From Sphingomonas sp. TREG-RG-20F-R18-01 (GTDB taxonomy: Bacteria; Pseudomonadota; Alphaproteobacteria; Sphingomonadales; Sphingomonadaceae), in NCBI RefSeq assembly GCF_022662475.1, contig NZ_JAKNQQ010000001.1, positions 248,001-312,000 on the forward strand: a stretch of 64,000 bases of DNA. The letters are read 5' to 3'. A program made the position numbers and the translations under genes. Of this stretch, positions 51,404 to 61,088 are shown one piece after another (within the stretch, counting starts at the first letter, position 1; each line of letters opens with the position of its first letter). The notes under the pieces were generated by a model that was not told where the DNA came from, ran no database searches, and was given only the letters and a program-made list of their open reading frames with translations.

Positions 51404-52257
51404 GCCGCCACGCTCCACTTATCGCCATCGGCGCGCACCTGCCCGCGCTGGCGCAGGTCGATCAGATGCGCGAGCACCGAACGCTCGGCCGCCGGGAACA
51501 GACGCGGATCGATGCCGACATACATCCGCCCGACCATCGCCGGGATCGTCTCGGGCGCGACGCGCAGCATCCGCAGGATCTGTCCCTCGCGCTGCTTGCG
51601 ATGTCCGAGCATCCCGCGCACCAGCCGCTGCGGATTTTCGACGGGGTCGCCGTGGCCCGGATAATAGACCCGGTCGTCACGCCCCATCAGTTTTTCGAGG
51701 CTCGCCATATAGGCGGCCATGTCGCCATCCGGCGGGGAGACGATGCTGGTCGACCAGCCCATGACATGGTCGCCCGAGAACAGCGCCTTGCTCTCCGGCA
51801 GCGCGAAGGCGAGATGGTTGGAGGTGTGCCCCGGCGTTGCGATCGCGGTCAGCGTCCAGCCCTCGCCGACGACACTGTCGCCTTCGCCCAGCACGCGATC
51901 GGGTGCGTAATCGGGGTCGAATGCCGCATCCGCGCGCGGCCCGAGGTCGTCGAGCACCAGCGGCGCGCAGCCCACGATCGGCGCGCCGGTGATCGCCGCG
52001 AGCGGGCGGCTGGCGGGGCTGTGGTCGCGGTGCGTGTGGGTCACGACGATCGCGGTGACCGGGCGTCCGGCGATCGCCGCGACCAGCGCGTCGATGTGCG
52101 CGGCATCGTCGGGACCCGGATCGATCACCGCCAGATCGTGCGTGCCGACCAGATGCACCTGCGTGCCGGTGTAGGTAAAGGGGGACGGATTTGGGGCGAG
52201 CAACCGGGCGACGAGGGGCTCGCGCTGTTCGGCCACGCCGGTCTGTTGCTCGCTCAT
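51400..52257 (-). CDS. Metallo-beta-lactamase-fold hydrolase (LACTB2-like)
   Basis: The 285-residue cytoplasmic protein has the metal motif HTHRDH (His74, His76, Asp78, His79), a later GHTSNH and GDH, and the winged-helix-like C-terminal tail of LACTB2-type proteins. It is not a secreted beta-lactamase, since no signal peptide is present. Human LACTB2 is an endoribonuclease; bacterial members are mostly uncharacterised. It lies 95 bp downstream of the M56 peptidase gene and overlaps the DUF4230 gene by four bases. Confidence 0.83.
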   Translation of the reverse strand: MSEQQTGVAEQREPLVARLLAPNPSPFTYTGTQVHLVGTHDLAVIDPGPDDAAHIDALVAAIAGRPVTAIVVTHTHRDHSPASRPLAAITGAPIVGCAPLVLDDLGPRADAAFDPDYAPDRVLGEGDSVVGEGWTLTAIATPGHTSNHLAFALPESKALFSGDHVMGWSTSIVSPPDGDMAAYMASLEKLMGRDDRVYYPGHGDPVENPQRLVRGMLGHRKQREGQILRMLRVAPETIPAMVGRMYVGIDPRLFPAAERSVLAHLIDLRQRGQVRADGDKWSVAA

Positions 52258-52352
52258 CGCGCCGAGATGGCGGCAGACGCCGCGCGGCGCAAGTCCGCGC
52301 GGTGTCCCCGCCCTGCCGTCACTGCCCCGCCGTCACCGCCCCGCCGTCACCG

Positions 52353-54095
52353 TCAGGGCAAGCGGCTGAGATTGGCCTCGAGTTCGGCGATCGCGGTATC
52401 GATTCCGTCGAGCGTGTGGCGGCGCGCATCGGCGGGCATGTCGCGGTTGGCCATCATTCGTGCCCGCGTCGCGCGCAGCCCGACCAGTGCATGGGCATAG
52501 GCGTCGTGCTGCATGCGCGCGCCGTTTGCGGCAAGCTGCGCGCCGCGCCCCGCCGCCGCCGCACCGCGCGCGGACGCCGCGGCGATCCGGTCGGTGCACA
52601 GCGTGATCCGCCGCCGTCCGTCGTGCTCGTCCTCGATCGTCATCCGGGTGCCCGCTCCGCAGGCAAGCGAGCGCATCTCCGGCACGGCCGGCGTGCGCGG
52701 CGGGATCGGCAGCGACGATGCCATGCCGTCCTCGCCGATCATCGTCGCCTGCCCGTTCGATCCGAGCTTCACATAGCGTCCGTGGCGAACGATCCGCTTG
52801 CCGTCCCGGTCGGTCGTGACGAGATAGGTTCCGGCACTGTCCGCCAACACCTCGGGGGGGAGCGGTGGCGACGGCGGCGCTGCCGGGGTGGGCGGCGCGG
52901 CGTCGAGCGGCTCCGTGGGCGCTGTCGGAGCGATCGGAGCGATCGGCGCTTGCGGAGTCTCGGGCGCCGCACCGGCGGTCGTCTGGCGCGGCATCGCAGG
53001 TGTGACGGCCAGGGCGTCGACGGCACGGTTTTGCGCCATCCCTTCGGTTGCGGGCGCGGCCGGAACCGCCGGAGCCGCCGGGACGACCAGCGCGGCAATA
53101 TCCACGCCGGTCGCATGCTTGACGCCCGAGCGCATCCGTTCCGCCGCCGCACTGCCCGAAGCGGTCAGCGCGAGGCTGCCGAGCGTCAGCGCCGCGATCG
53201 CCACACCGCCGCTCGCCAGCCGCAGCCGTGACGTCCGCCGCGTCGTGAGCATCCGCAGACGTCCCTTCAGATCGTCGACCGTGTTGAGATGGCAGGTCGC
53301 GGCGACCGAACCGTACAGCGCGGGATGCGCCGCCTTGACGATCGCACAGGCATAGGTGTGCCGCCGCATCGGGTTCATCCCCGCCAGGACGCGCGCATCG
53401 TTGGCGATTTCCTGGTCGGCCCGGAATGCGCGGAACGCGCGCCACGCGATCGGGTTGAACCAGTGGAGCGCGAGCACGCCGAGCGCGATCCAGTTCGCGA
53501 TCAGGTCGCCGCGTTCGTGATGGCCCATCTCGTGCGCCAGCGCGAGATCGCGTTCCTCGGGATCGTAACGTTCGGCGAAATCGCGGGGAAAGGCGACGTA
53601 GCGCCGCACGACGCCGAACGCGAGCGGGCCGCTCGCCGCGCCGCTTTCGATGACGCTGACCCCGTCCAGCTCGGCCCGCTGGCCGACGCTCGCCAGCAGG
53701 CGCGCGCAGAAGCGACGGTGCGACACTGCATGCCAGGCAAAGAAACCGGCTGCCCCGATCACCCACAGCACGCCGAGCAGCGGCAGGATCCAGGCATGGA
53801 CGTGGGTGGCTTCCGCCCGGACGACAGGCGCCGCCAGCAGCATCGTCACCGGCTCGGCGGCGCGCAGGACGTCCGCGACCGCCGCCTGATGGAGCGCTGT
53901 CTTGGTTGCCACATGCCATCCGCCGGGCAGCGGCGGCAGTGCGAGCCGCAATACCGGCAGCGCCCACAGCGCATAGGCGACATGCGCGCCGAACGCGCGC
54001 CGTACCGGGCCGCGCAACAGCAGCACCAGCACCATCAGGACGCTCGACGCGATCAGCGCCTCGACTGCCCAGCTTGCTCCGACCGGCCCGATCAT
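52353..54095 (-). CDS. M56-family (BlaR1-like) membrane metallopeptidase
   Basis: The 580-residue protein has four membrane spans in the first 310 residues and the gluzincin zinc site HEMGH (His188, Glu189, His192) with Glu229 as third ligand. After a span near 300 comes an alanine/proline-rich linker (about 330-420) and a C-terminal domain of about 160 residues (TYLVTTDRDGKRIVRHG and onward). BlaR1 has a penicillin-binding domain there, and the SxxK motif is not seen here. It overlaps the BlaI gene by four bases and probably cleaves that repressor. Confidence 0.85.
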   Translation of the reverse strand: MIGPVGASWAVEALIASSVLMVLVLLLRGPVRRAFGAHVAYALWALPVLRLALPPLPGGWHVATKTALHQAAVADVLRAAEPVTMLLAAPVVRAEATHVHAWILPLLGVLWVIGAAGFFAWHAVSHRRFCARLLASVGQRAELDGVSVIESGAASGPLAFGVVRRYVAFPRDFAERYDPEERDLALAHEMGHHERGDLIANWIALGVLALHWFNPIAWRAFRAFRADQEIANDARVLAGMNPMRRHTYACAIVKAAHPALYGSVAATCHLNTVDDLKGRLRMLTTRRTSRLRLASGGVAIAALTLGSLALTASGSAAAERMRSGVKHATGVDIAALVVPAAPAVPAAPATEGMAQNRAVDALAVTPAMPRQTTAGAAPETPQAPIAPIAPTAPTEPLDAAPPTPAAPPSPPLPPEVLADSAGTYLVTTDRDGKRIVRHGRYVKLGSNGQATMIGEDGMASSLPIPPRTPAVPEMRSLACGAGTRMTIEDEHDGRRRITLCTDRIAAASARGAAAAGRGAQLAANGARMQHDAYAHALVGLRATRARMMANRDMPADARRHTLDGIDTAIAELEANLSRLP

Positions 54096-54460
54096 CCCTT
54101 CAGTCCTTTCAGCAGTGCCTCGATTTCTGCGATATCCTGTGCGGTCAGTTCGTCACGCTCGGCGAGATGCGCGACCAGCGGCGTCAGCTTGCCGCCGAAC
54201 AGCCGGTCGATCAGTCGTTTCGATTCGCCTGCGACATAATCTGTACGCGCGACCAGCGGGCGGTACAAATACCGGCGACCGTCTTCCTCATGCGCGATGA
54301 TGTTCTTGGCCAGCAGGCGACCGAGCAACGTCTTGACCGTATTGGCACTCCAGTCGCGCGTCGCCGGAATCCGCTCGACCACGTCTTGCGCGGTCAGTGG
54401 GCTTTCGTCCCACAGCACCTCCATCACGGCATGTTCGGCATCACTGATCTTCTCGGTCAT
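54092..54460 (-). CDS. BlaI/MecI/CopY family transcriptional repressor
   Basis: The 122-residue protein has the Penicillinase_R winged helix (ISDAEHAVMEVLWDESPLTAQDVVERI) and the dimerisation/cleavage region after NTVKTLLGRLLAK. It is expected to be cleaved by the M56 protein encoded next. The ATG at 54460 is chosen from the conserved N-terminus. An inverted repeat with the TACA/TGTA core lies just upstream. It leads the minus-strand transcript that runs into the M56 gene. Confidence 0.93.
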   Translation of the reverse strand: MTEKISDAEHAVMEVLWDESPLTAQDVVERIPATRDWSANTVKTLLGRLLAKNIIAHEEDGRRYLYRPLVARTDYVAGESKRLIDRLFGGKLTPLVAHLAERDELTAQDIAEIEALLKGLKG

Positions 54461-54478
54461 TCGAGTCGCCTCCGTACT

Positions 54479-54515
54479 GACTACATCCGTAATCGTAATG
54501 TTTACGTCTGTAGTC
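54479..54515. promoter_or_regulatory. BlaI-type operator between divergent genes
   Basis: GACTACA (54479-54485) and TGTAGTC (54509-54515) form an inverted repeat, and the inner CGTAA/TTTACG extends the symmetry to 13-base arms with few mismatches. BlaI/MecI bind TACA/TGTA dyads. It is 19 bp upstream of the BlaI start and 64 bp from the divergent SMP-30 gene. Confidence 0.65.
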
Positions 54516-54578
54516 AATCCCATACTTGTCGCTGCCGCCAGACGCGATAAGCTCCGCGTCAAAACCGAGGAGTAGGCG

Positions 54579-55490
54579 ATGTTTGCCACGATTGCGCAGG
54601 GGCTGCGCTTCCCCGAGGGGCCGGTCGCGATGCCCGACGGCAGCGTCGTGCTGGTCGAGATCGCCGCCGGCCGGATCAGCCGGGTGCATCCAGACGGCAC
54701 CGTCCAGACCGTCGCCGAGCCCGGCGGCGGTCCCAACGGTCTCGCGATCGGCCCCGACGGCAAGCTCTATTGCTGCAACAACGGCGGCTTCGACTATATC
54801 GAGCATCCCAGCGGCCTGCTGATCCCGCACGGCCAGGCGGCCGATTACTCGGGCGGCCGGATCGAGCGGATCGACCTGGCGACCGGCGCGGTCGAGATCC
54901 TGTACCGCGACGGCGATTTCGGTTGCACGCTGCGCGGCCCGAACGACATCGTGTTCGATGCGCACGGCGGCTTCTGGTTCACCGACCACGGCAAGACCCG
55001 TCCGCGGGAGCGCGACGTGACCGGCATTTTCTACGCCAGAGCGGATGGCAGCCACCTCGAGGAGGTCATCTTCCCGAGCGAAAACCCCAACGGCATCGGC
55101 CTGTCGCCCGATGGCAAGCGGCTCTACGCCGCGGAAACCTACACCTGCCGCCTGATGGCGTTCGACGTGGTCGCGCCCGGCCAGATCGACCCGACGGCCG
55201 GCCTCGGCGGTCCGGGACTGCCGCTCTACCGCCCGGCCGGCTACAAATTCTTCGACTCGCTGGGAGTCGAGGCCTGCGGCAACATCTGCGTCGCGACGAT
55301 CGGCGAGAGCGGCATTTCCGTGATCTCGCCAACGGGCGACCTCATCGATTTCGTGCCGACGCCCGATCCGTTCACCACCAACATCTGCTGGGGCGGCCCG
55401 GATCTGCGAACCGCCTACATCACGCTGTCCGGCACGGGGCAGCTCATCCGAATGGACTGGCCACGTCCCGGTCTGGCACTGGCCTATTGA
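54579..55490 (+). CDS. SMP-30/gluconolactonase-type protein
   Basis: The 303-residue protein has the six-bladed propeller signatures of SMP-30: LRFPEGPVAMPDG (Glu13 as metal ligand), GPNGLAIGPDGK, GPNDIVFDAHGGFWFTDHG and ENPNGIGLSPDGK. Members hydrolyse lactones such as gluconolactone with a divalent metal; the substrate here is unknown. There is no signal peptide. It is divergent from the BlaI operator region, which might also affect its expression. Confidence 0.88.
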   Translation: MFATIAQGLRFPEGPVAMPDGSVVLVEIAAGRISRVHPDGTVQTVAEPGGGPNGLAIGPDGKLYCCNNGGFDYIEHPSGLLIPHGQAADYSGGRIERIDLATGAVEILYRDGDFGCTLRGPNDIVFDAHGGFWFTDHGKTRPRERDVTGIFYARADGSHLEEVIFPSENPNGIGLSPDGKRLYAAETYTCRLMAFDVVAPGQIDPTAGLGGPGLPLYRPAGYKFFDSLGVEACGNICVATIGESGISVISPTGDLIDFVPTPDPFTTNICWGGPDLRTAYITLSGTGQLIRMDWPRPGLALAY

Positions 55491-55514
55491 GCCATGCGCG
55501 GCTAGGGCGGCCCA

Positions 55515-56207
55515 ATGATCAGACACGGCGAAAAGCATCTCGTTCAGCGCATTGGCTGGCTCCGCGCGGCGGTTCTCGGAGCCAATGACGGCATCCTGTC
55601 CACCGCGAGCCTGATCGTCGGCGTCGCGGCGGCGGCACGTGCTCCGTCGGAGGTGGTCCTGACCGGGGTCGCCGGCCTGGTCGCCGGCGCGATGTCGATG
55701 GCAGCGGGGGAATATGTCTCGGTCAGTTCGCAAGCCGACACCGAGGCCGCCGAGCGGGTCCGCGAAGCGGCTGAACTGCACGAAGACCCGAAGGCCGAGA
55801 CGAAGGAGCTCGCGGCGATCTACCGCCAGCGCGGGCTTGATTCGGCGTTGTCGTTGCAGGTCGCCGAGCAGTTGATGGCGCACGATGCGCTCGGCGCGCA
55901 CATGCGCGACGAACTCGGCATCCACGAAGTGATGGAAGCGCGTCCGGTCCAGGCCGCGCTCGCTTCGGCGGCGAGCTTTGCGACCGGAGCGTTCTTCCCG
56001 GTGCTGATGGCCTTCCTGTTCCGCGGCACCGCGCTGATCGAGGCGGTCGTCGCGGCGACGCTGGTGTTGCTGGCGGTGCTGGGCGCGGTCGGCGCGCGCA
56101 TCGGCGGCGCCCCCTTGTGGCGCGGCGCGCTGCGGGTGCTCTTCTGGGGCGCGCTGGCGATGGCCGTCACGGCGGGCATCGGCCATCTGTTCGGCACACA
56201 GGTCTGA
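55515..56207 (+). CDS. VIT1/CCC1-family iron/manganese transporter
   Basis: The 230-residue protein has five membrane spans. The first carries RAAVLGANDGILSTASLI and GLVAGAMSMAAGEYVSVSSQAD, both VIT signatures; the cytoplasmic metal-binding segment (about 78-140) is rich in Glu and His. It would move Fe2+ or Mn2+ out of the cytoplasm. The ATG at 55515 follows the SMP-30 stop by 24 bp, so the two may be cotranscribed. Confidence 0.88.
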   Translation: MIRHGEKHLVQRIGWLRAAVLGANDGILSTASLIVGVAAAARAPSEVVLTGVAGLVAGAMSMAAGEYVSVSSQADTEAAERVREAAELHEDPKAETKELAAIYRQRGLDSALSLQVAEQLMAHDALGAHMRDELGIHEVMEARPVQAALASAASFATGAFFPVLMAFLFRGTALIEAVVAATLVLLAVLGAVGARIGGAPLWRGALRVLFWGALAMAVTAGIGHLFGTQV

Positions 56208-56278
56208 TCGGCGACGGCGGCTTGACCGGTCGCCTCGCGCCGCCCTAATCGGACCGCAACATCCGAAAGGACCAGCCG

Positions 56279-56980
56279 ATGCGCAAGATCTACCCCAATG
56301 CCGCCGCCGCCCTCGACGGCGTGCTCCACGATGGGATGATGATCTGCGCGGGTGGGTTCGGCCTGTGCGGGATCCCCGAACGCCTGATCGACGCGATCCG
56401 CGATGCCGGCACCAAGGACCTGACGATCGCGAGCAACAATGCCGGGATCGACGGCGAAGGGCTCGGCAAGCTGCTGCGCACGCGCCAGGTGCGCAAGATG
56501 ATCTCGAGCTACGTCGGCGAAAACAAGGAATTCGAGCGGCAATATCTGTCGGGCGAGCTGGAGGTCGAATTCTGCCCCCAGGGTACGCTCGCCGAACGCT
56601 GCCGAGCCGGCGGTGCGGGGATCCCCGGATTCTATACCAAGACCGGCGTGGGAACGCTCGTTGCCGAGGGCAAGGAAGTGAAGACGTTCGATGGCGAGGA
56701 GTATATTCTCGAACGCGGCATCCACGCGGATCTCTCGATCATAAAGGGCTGGAAGGCGGATGAAAGCGGCAACCTGATTTTCCGCAAGACCGCGCGTAAT
56801 TTCAACCAGCCGATGGCGACCGCCGGAAAGGTCTGCGTCGCGGAGGTCGAAGAGATCGTGCCGGTTGGAGCGCTCGATCCCGACTGCATCCATTTGCCGG
56901 GCGTCTATGTACAACGGCTTATTCTTGGGGCGCCCTACGACAAGAAGATCGAGTTCCGCACGGTGCGCGAGGCTGCGTGA
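56279..56980 (+). CDS. scoA: 3-oxoacid CoA-transferase subunit A
   Basis: The 233-residue protein has the CoA-transferase alpha fold with CAGGFGLCGIPERL and NNAGIDGEGLG near the N-terminus and PQGTLAERCRAGGAGIPGFYT. With subunit B it transfers CoA from succinyl-CoA to acetoacetate for ketone body or polyhydroxyalkanoate use. AAAGGA precedes the ATG at 56279. The subunit B gene is not adjacent: a phosphatase gene sits between them. Confidence 0.94.
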   Translation: MRKIYPNAAAALDGVLHDGMMICAGGFGLCGIPERLIDAIRDAGTKDLTIASNNAGIDGEGLGKLLRTRQVRKMISSYVGENKEFERQYLSGELEVEFCPQGTLAERCRAGGAGIPGFYTKTGVGTLVAEGKEVKTFDGEEYILERGIHADLSIIKGWKADESGNLIFRKTARNFNQPMATAGKVCVAEVEEIVPVGALDPDCIHLPGVYVQRLILGAPYDKKIEFRTVREAA

Positions 56981-57894
56981 GCGGGGGGACGCGGTTGGGC
57001 GTAAGCGGCGCCGGACGCCGGCGATGGCGTGAAGTTCTCTGGGCTTCGGCGTGCGCAGGGATGCTGCTGACGCAAGGATGTGCGACGTCCATGCCGCGGC
57101 CTTCGATCGATGCCGTTGCGGCTGTCCCGCCCGGGATGCAGTATCTCTACGGATCGGCAGAAGCGGCGGCCCAGTCGGTCCAGACCTGGCGACAATTGGC
57201 CAGCTTCGTCGCGGCGCAGATGGCGACGCCGCCAAGGGATTCGGTTGTCCTGGCGCCGGAGGTAACGCTCGCCGATCCTCGGTGGGTCGCCTGCGGCACA
57301 AAGCCGAAGGCCGTCGTATTCGACGTGGACGAAACGGTCCTGCTCAATCTCGGCTTCGAGGCAAACGATGCGATTCACCCCGCGGCCTACGACCAGAAGA
57401 CATGGGACGCGTGGGAACGCACCGGCGGCACTAAAGTCGTCGCGCAACCGGGTGCCGTGGAAGCGCTCGACACGCTGCGACGCCTTGGCGTCACGGTGAT
57501 CTTCAACACCAACCGATCCGCCCGCTATGCGGCGGCGACCCGCGCGACGATTGAAGGCGCCGGATTGGGACCCGCCGTGCATGGGACAACGCTGTATCTG
57601 TCCGGCGACGACGGCTCGGGCAGCAAGAAAGACGGCCGCCGAGCCGCGATCGCCGCGAAATATTGCGTGCTGGCCATGGGTGGTGACCAGCTCGGCGATT
57701 TCAGCGACCTGTTCAACGACGGCCTTGCGCCGTCGGCGCGCCGCGCCACGGCATTGACTGGCCCGATCGGCAAGCGGTTCGGCGCCGGATGGTTCGTATG
57801 GCCAAACCCGGTTTATGGAACCGCCGTAAAGGGCGGCATGGACGACGTGTTTCCGAGAGACAAACGCTGGGCACCGCCCGCAGGAGATCGATAA
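56977..57894 (+). CDS. HAD-family acid phosphatase (5'-nucleotidase e(P4)-like)
   Basis: The 305-residue exported protein has an imperfect lipoprotein signal (LTQGC, Cys35) and the class B/C acid phosphatase motif FDVDETV (Asp116, Asp118), with a later NTNRS and GDQLGDF. It would remove phosphate from nucleotides or other esters in the periplasm. The GTG at 56977 overlaps the scoA stop (GTGA) and its TAA overlaps the scoB ATG, so it is embedded in the sco operon. A role linked to CoA-transferase is not obvious. Confidence 0.85.
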   Translation: MSGGTRLGVSGAGRRRWREVLWASACAGMLLTQGCATSMPRPSIDAVAAVPPGMQYLYGSAEAAAQSVQTWRQLASFVAAQMATPPRDSVVLAPEVTLADPRWVACGTKPKAVVFDVDETVLLNLGFEANDAIHPAAYDQKTWDAWERTGGTKVVAQPGAVEALDTLRRLGVTVIFNTNRSARYAAATRATIEGAGLGPAVHGTTLYLSGDDGSGSKKDGRRAAIAAKYCVLAMGGDQLGDFSDLFNDGLAPSARRATALTGPIGKRFGAGWFVWPNPVYGTAVKGGMDDVFPRDKRWAPPAGDR

Positions 57895-58529
57895 TGGCAT
57901 GGACCCGCGATGAAATGGCAGCCCGCGCCGCGCGCGAACTGCAGGACGGTTTCTACGTCAATCTCGGGATCGGCATCCCGACGCTGGTCGCCAACCATAT
58001 TCCGCCGGGCGTGGAAGTTACGCTGCAATCCGAAAACGGCATGCTGGGCATTGGCCCCTTCCCGCTCGCCGGCCAGGAGGATGCCGACCTGATCAACGCG
58101 GGCAAGCAGACGATCAGCGAACTGCCGCAGAGCGCCTATTTCAGCTCCTCCGACAGTTTCGCGATGATCCGCGGCGGCCATATCGACCTGACCGTGCTGG
58201 GAGCGATGGAAGTCGCCGAAAATGGCGACATCGCCAACTGGATGATCCCGGGAAAGATGATCAAGGGCATGGGCGGCGCGATGGATCTGGTCGCGGGGGT
58301 CAAGAAGATCATCGTCGTCATGGAGCATACCTCCAAGAACGGCGACCCCAAGTTCATCCCGGCGTGCACCCTGCCGCTGACCGGCAAGAACGTCGTCGAC
58401 ATGATCGTCACCGATCTCGCGGTTTTCCAGCGTCCCGATCACAAGGCGCCGTTCAAGCTGCTGGAGATGGCTCCCGGCATTACCGCAGACGAGATCGCCG
58501 CGAAGACGACCGCCCGGTATGTGATGTGA
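57894..58529 (+). CDS. scoB: 3-oxoacid CoA-transferase subunit B
   Basis: The 211-residue protein has the beta subunit motifs [13 protein letters not shown] and [11 protein letters not shown], the latter with catalytic Glu47. It pairs with scoA to move CoA between acids. The ATG at 57894 has AGGAG upstream and overlaps the preceding TAA. The stop overlaps the GTG of a following alpha/beta-hydrolase. Confidence 0.94.
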   Translation: MAWTRDEMAARAARELQDGFYVNLGIGIPTLVANHIPPGVEVTLQSENGMLGIGPFPLAGQEDADLINAGKQTISELPQSAYFSSSDSFAMIRGGHIDLTVLGAMEVAENGDIANWMIPGKMIKGMGGAMDLVAGVKKIIVVMEHTSKNGDPKFIPACTLPLTGKNVVDMIVTDLAVFQRPDHKAPFKLLEMAPGITADEIAAKTTARYVM

Positions 58530-59425
58530 AGCGCTGGCTGCTTGGCACGGCCCTGGCGCTTCTTCTGGTGGTCGCGTCGATCGCGGCCTTTGTCTCGCCG
58601 CCTGCTATCCTCAGTCTGCTCGACGCCGTCGCAGGGGGTGGCATCGGCGTAGAGCGCGCGGCCAATGCGGTCGCGTTCGGGACGCACGGCCAGACGCTCG
58701 ACGTCTGGCGTCCCGTTGCATCCGCCAAACGCCCACGGCCCGTGATCATCTTCTGGTACGGCGGCGGTTGGGTAAAGGGCGATCGCGCCGCCTATGCCTT
58801 TGCCGCGCGCGCGTTCGCGAAGGCCGGGTTTATCGTGGTCGTGCCGGATTACCGCAAGGTTCCCGCGATCCGCTTTCCCGCGATGCTGCAGGACGGGGCC
58901 CAGGCGGTCCGTTGGACCCGCGACCACGTAGCGACCTTCGGCGGCGATCCCCGGCAGGTCGCGCTGTCGGGGCATTCGGCCGGTGCCTATACGGTCGCGA
59001 TGCTCGCGCTGGACCAGCGCTGGCTCCGCGCCGAGGGTGTCGATCCGCGGATCGTCCGCGCGGCGGTTCCGTTGTGCGGACCGTATAACTTCTATCCCTG
59101 GACGTCGGACCGGGCGCGCGAAGCCTTCAAGGGCGTCGTAGATCCGGTGATGACCCAGCCGATCCATTTTGCGCGCAGCGATGCGCCCCCGATGTTGCTG
59201 ATCACGGGGACTGCCGACACGACGGTCCGTCCGCGCAACGCGATCCATCTGGATGCGGCGCTGCGTGCCCTGGGGGCGCCGGTATCGTTGAAAAACTATC
59301 CGGGCCAGACGCATGAGGCGATCGTCATGGCCGTGTCCGTGCCGTTTCGGCGACGCTCGACGGTCCTTGCCGATAGCGTCGGTTTCATCAATCGGGTGCT
59401 CGACCGGAACCCGTCAGCGCAATAA
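58526..59425 (+). CDS. Alpha/beta-hydrolase with HSL-like motif
   Basis: The 299-residue protein has an N-terminal hydrophobic segment (4-24), likely a membrane anchor or signal, the oxyanion motif YGGGW (78-82) and the nucleophile Ser151 in GHSAG. Asp and His candidates follow in GTADTTV and GQTHEAI. It probably acts as a periplasmic esterase; substrate unknown. The GTG at 58526 overlaps the scoB stop (GTGA), so it is translated with the sco operon. Confidence 0.82.
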   Translation: MKRWLLGTALALLLVVASIAAFVSPPAILSLLDAVAGGGIGVERAANAVAFGTHGQTLDVWRPVASAKRPRPVIIFWYGGGWVKGDRAAYAFAARAFAKAGFIVVVPDYRKVPAIRFPAMLQDGAQAVRWTRDHVATFGGDPRQVALSGHSAGAYTVAMLALDQRWLRAEGVDPRIVRAAVPLCGPYNFYPWTSDRAREAFKGVVDPVMTQPIHFARSDAPPMLLITGTADTTVRPRNAIHLDAALRALGAPVSLKNYPGQTHEAIVMAVSVPFRRRSTVLADSVGFINRVLDRNPSAQ

Positions 59426-59473
59426 AACCGCGCCAAAGATTGCATTCGCGCAGCTTTCGGTTAAAGCGCCGCC

Positions 59474-60925
59474 ATGGTTAGCCGTCCCCTCACCCTGTAC
59501 GAAAAGATCTGGTCCGATCACGTCGTGGAACGCCGCGACGATGGAACATGCCTGATCTACATCGATCGTCACCTCGTGCATGAGGTTACCAGCCCGCAAG
59601 CCTTTGCCGGATTGCGCGCCAATGGCCGCTCGGTCCGGCGTCCCGATCTCACGCTGGCCGTACCGGACCACAACCTGCCCACCACCGCGCGTCGCGACCG
59701 CGACGGCGCCCGCCTGCCCATCTCCGATCCGGAAAGCGCGGCGCAGCTCGAAGCGCTCGAACGCAACACGCGGGACTTTGGAATCGACTATATCGATGCG
59801 GTCGCCGCCGCGCAGGGGATCGTCCATGTCGTCGGTCCCGAGCAGGGCTTTACCTTGCCCGGGACGACGCTGGTGTGCGGCGACAGCCACACGTCGGCCC
59901 ATGGCGCGCTCGGCGCGCTCGCGTTCGGTATCGGAACCAGCGAGGTCGAGCATGTGCTCGCGACGCAGACGCTGCTGCTCAGCCAGTCCAAGACCATGGA
60001 GATCCGCGTCGATGGAACGCTAGGATTTGGCATTACCCCCAAGGACGTCATTCTCGCGATCATCGGCGAGATCGGCGCGGCGGGCGGGACCGGCCATGTC
60101 CTCGAATATACCGGTTCGATCATTCGCGGCATGTCGATCGAAGGGCGCCTGACCGTCGCCAACATGTCGATCGAAGGCGGTGCGCGCGCCGGCCTCGTCG
60201 CGCCGGACGAGACCACATTCGCCTATCTCCAGGGCAAGCCGATGGCGCCCAAGGGCGGTGACTGGGACAAGGCGGTTGCCTATTGGCAAACTCTGCCCAG
60301 CGACGCGGGTGCGCGCTATGATCGGGTCGTCACGCTGGACGCGACCGATATTGCACCGTTGCTCACCTGGGGCACCAGCCCGGAGGACGTCGTTGCGATC
60401 ACGGGCCGCGTCCCCGACCCGGACAGCTTTGTCGATCTCGCGAAGCGCGATGCAGCCCGCAAGTCGCTCGAGTATATGGGACTGACGGCCGGCACCGCGA
60501 TGCAGGATGTCGGCATCGACTATGTCTTCATCGGCAGTTGCACCAACAGCCGGATCGAGGATCTGCGGTCCGCCGCGCATGTCGCGAACGGACGGCGCGT
60601 CGCCGATGGGGTCCACGCGTTGGTCGTGCCCGGATCGGGACTGGTCAAACGACAGGCGGAAGCCGAGGGGCTCGACCGCATCTTCCTGTCCGCCGGATTT
60701 GAATGGCGCGAGCCGGGATGCTCTATGTGTCTGGCAATGAACCCCGATAAAGTACCGGCCGGTCTCCGGTGCGCTTCCACTTCGAATCGGAATTTCGTAG
60801 GACGTCAGGGTCCGGGGGCGCGTACGCACCTGGTCTCGCCAGCGATGGCCGCAGCAGCGGCCGTCACCGGACGATTAAGCGACGTACGCGACCTCGTCTC
60901 GAAGTCCGGGGGGGACACCATATGA
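59474..60925 (+). CDS. leuC: 3-isopropylmalate dehydratase large subunit
   Basis: The 483-residue aconitase-family protein converts 2-isopropylmalate to 3-isopropylmalate in leucine synthesis. It has the iron-sulfur cysteines in GSCTNSR and GCSMC, the VPDHN motif and a [10 protein letters not shown]-terminal signature. It is the first gene of the leuC-small ORF-leuD group. Its stop overlaps the start of the small ORF. Length is slightly above the usual 465. Confidence 0.97.
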   Translation: MVSRPLTLYEKIWSDHVVERRDDGTCLIYIDRHLVHEVTSPQAFAGLRANGRSVRRPDLTLAVPDHNLPTTARRDRDGARLPISDPESAAQLEALERNTRDFGIDYIDAVAAAQGIVHVVGPEQGFTLPGTTLVCGDSHTSAHGALGALAFGIGTSEVEHVLATQTLLLSQSKTMEIRVDGTLGFGITPKDVILAIIGEIGAAGGTGHVLEYTGSIIRGMSIEGRLTVANMSIEGGARAGLVAPDETTFAYLQGKPMAPKGGDWDKAVAYWQTLPSDAGARYDRVVTLDATDIAPLLTWGTSPEDVVAITGRVPDPDSFVDLAKRDAARKSLEYMGLTAGTAMQDVGIDYVFIGSCTNSRIEDLRSAAHVANGRRVADGVHALVVPGSGLVKRQAEAEGLDRIFLSAGFEWREPGCSMCLAMNPDKVPAGLRCASTSNRNFVGRQGPGARTHLVSPAMAAAAAVTGRLSDVRDLVSKSGGDTI

Positions 60926-61035
60926 AGCGCGTTCTGGTATTGCTGGTCATGGGTACATTGTTGAGCGGTATCGCGGCCTATGCCGCGAGCGCGCGTACGA
61001 ACGCGAATGACGCCATCGCGGCCAAAGCGCGGTAA
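60922..61035 (+). CDS. Small secreted or membrane peptide between leuC and leuD
   Basis: A 37-residue frame begins at ATG 60922 and overlaps the leuC stop (ATGA). It has a basic start (MKRV), a hydrophobic stretch (4-22) and a short polar C-terminus, as in a signal peptide or single-span peptide. No family is recognised. The overlap and codon use suggest a real gene. Confidence 0.55.
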   Translation: MKRVLVLLVMGTLLSGIAAYAASARTNANDAIAAKAR

Positions 61036-61088
61036 CGGCCGGCCGCGTTGGCCGGGTCTCCATTAGTCGTCGGGAATTGGACCAAGTG

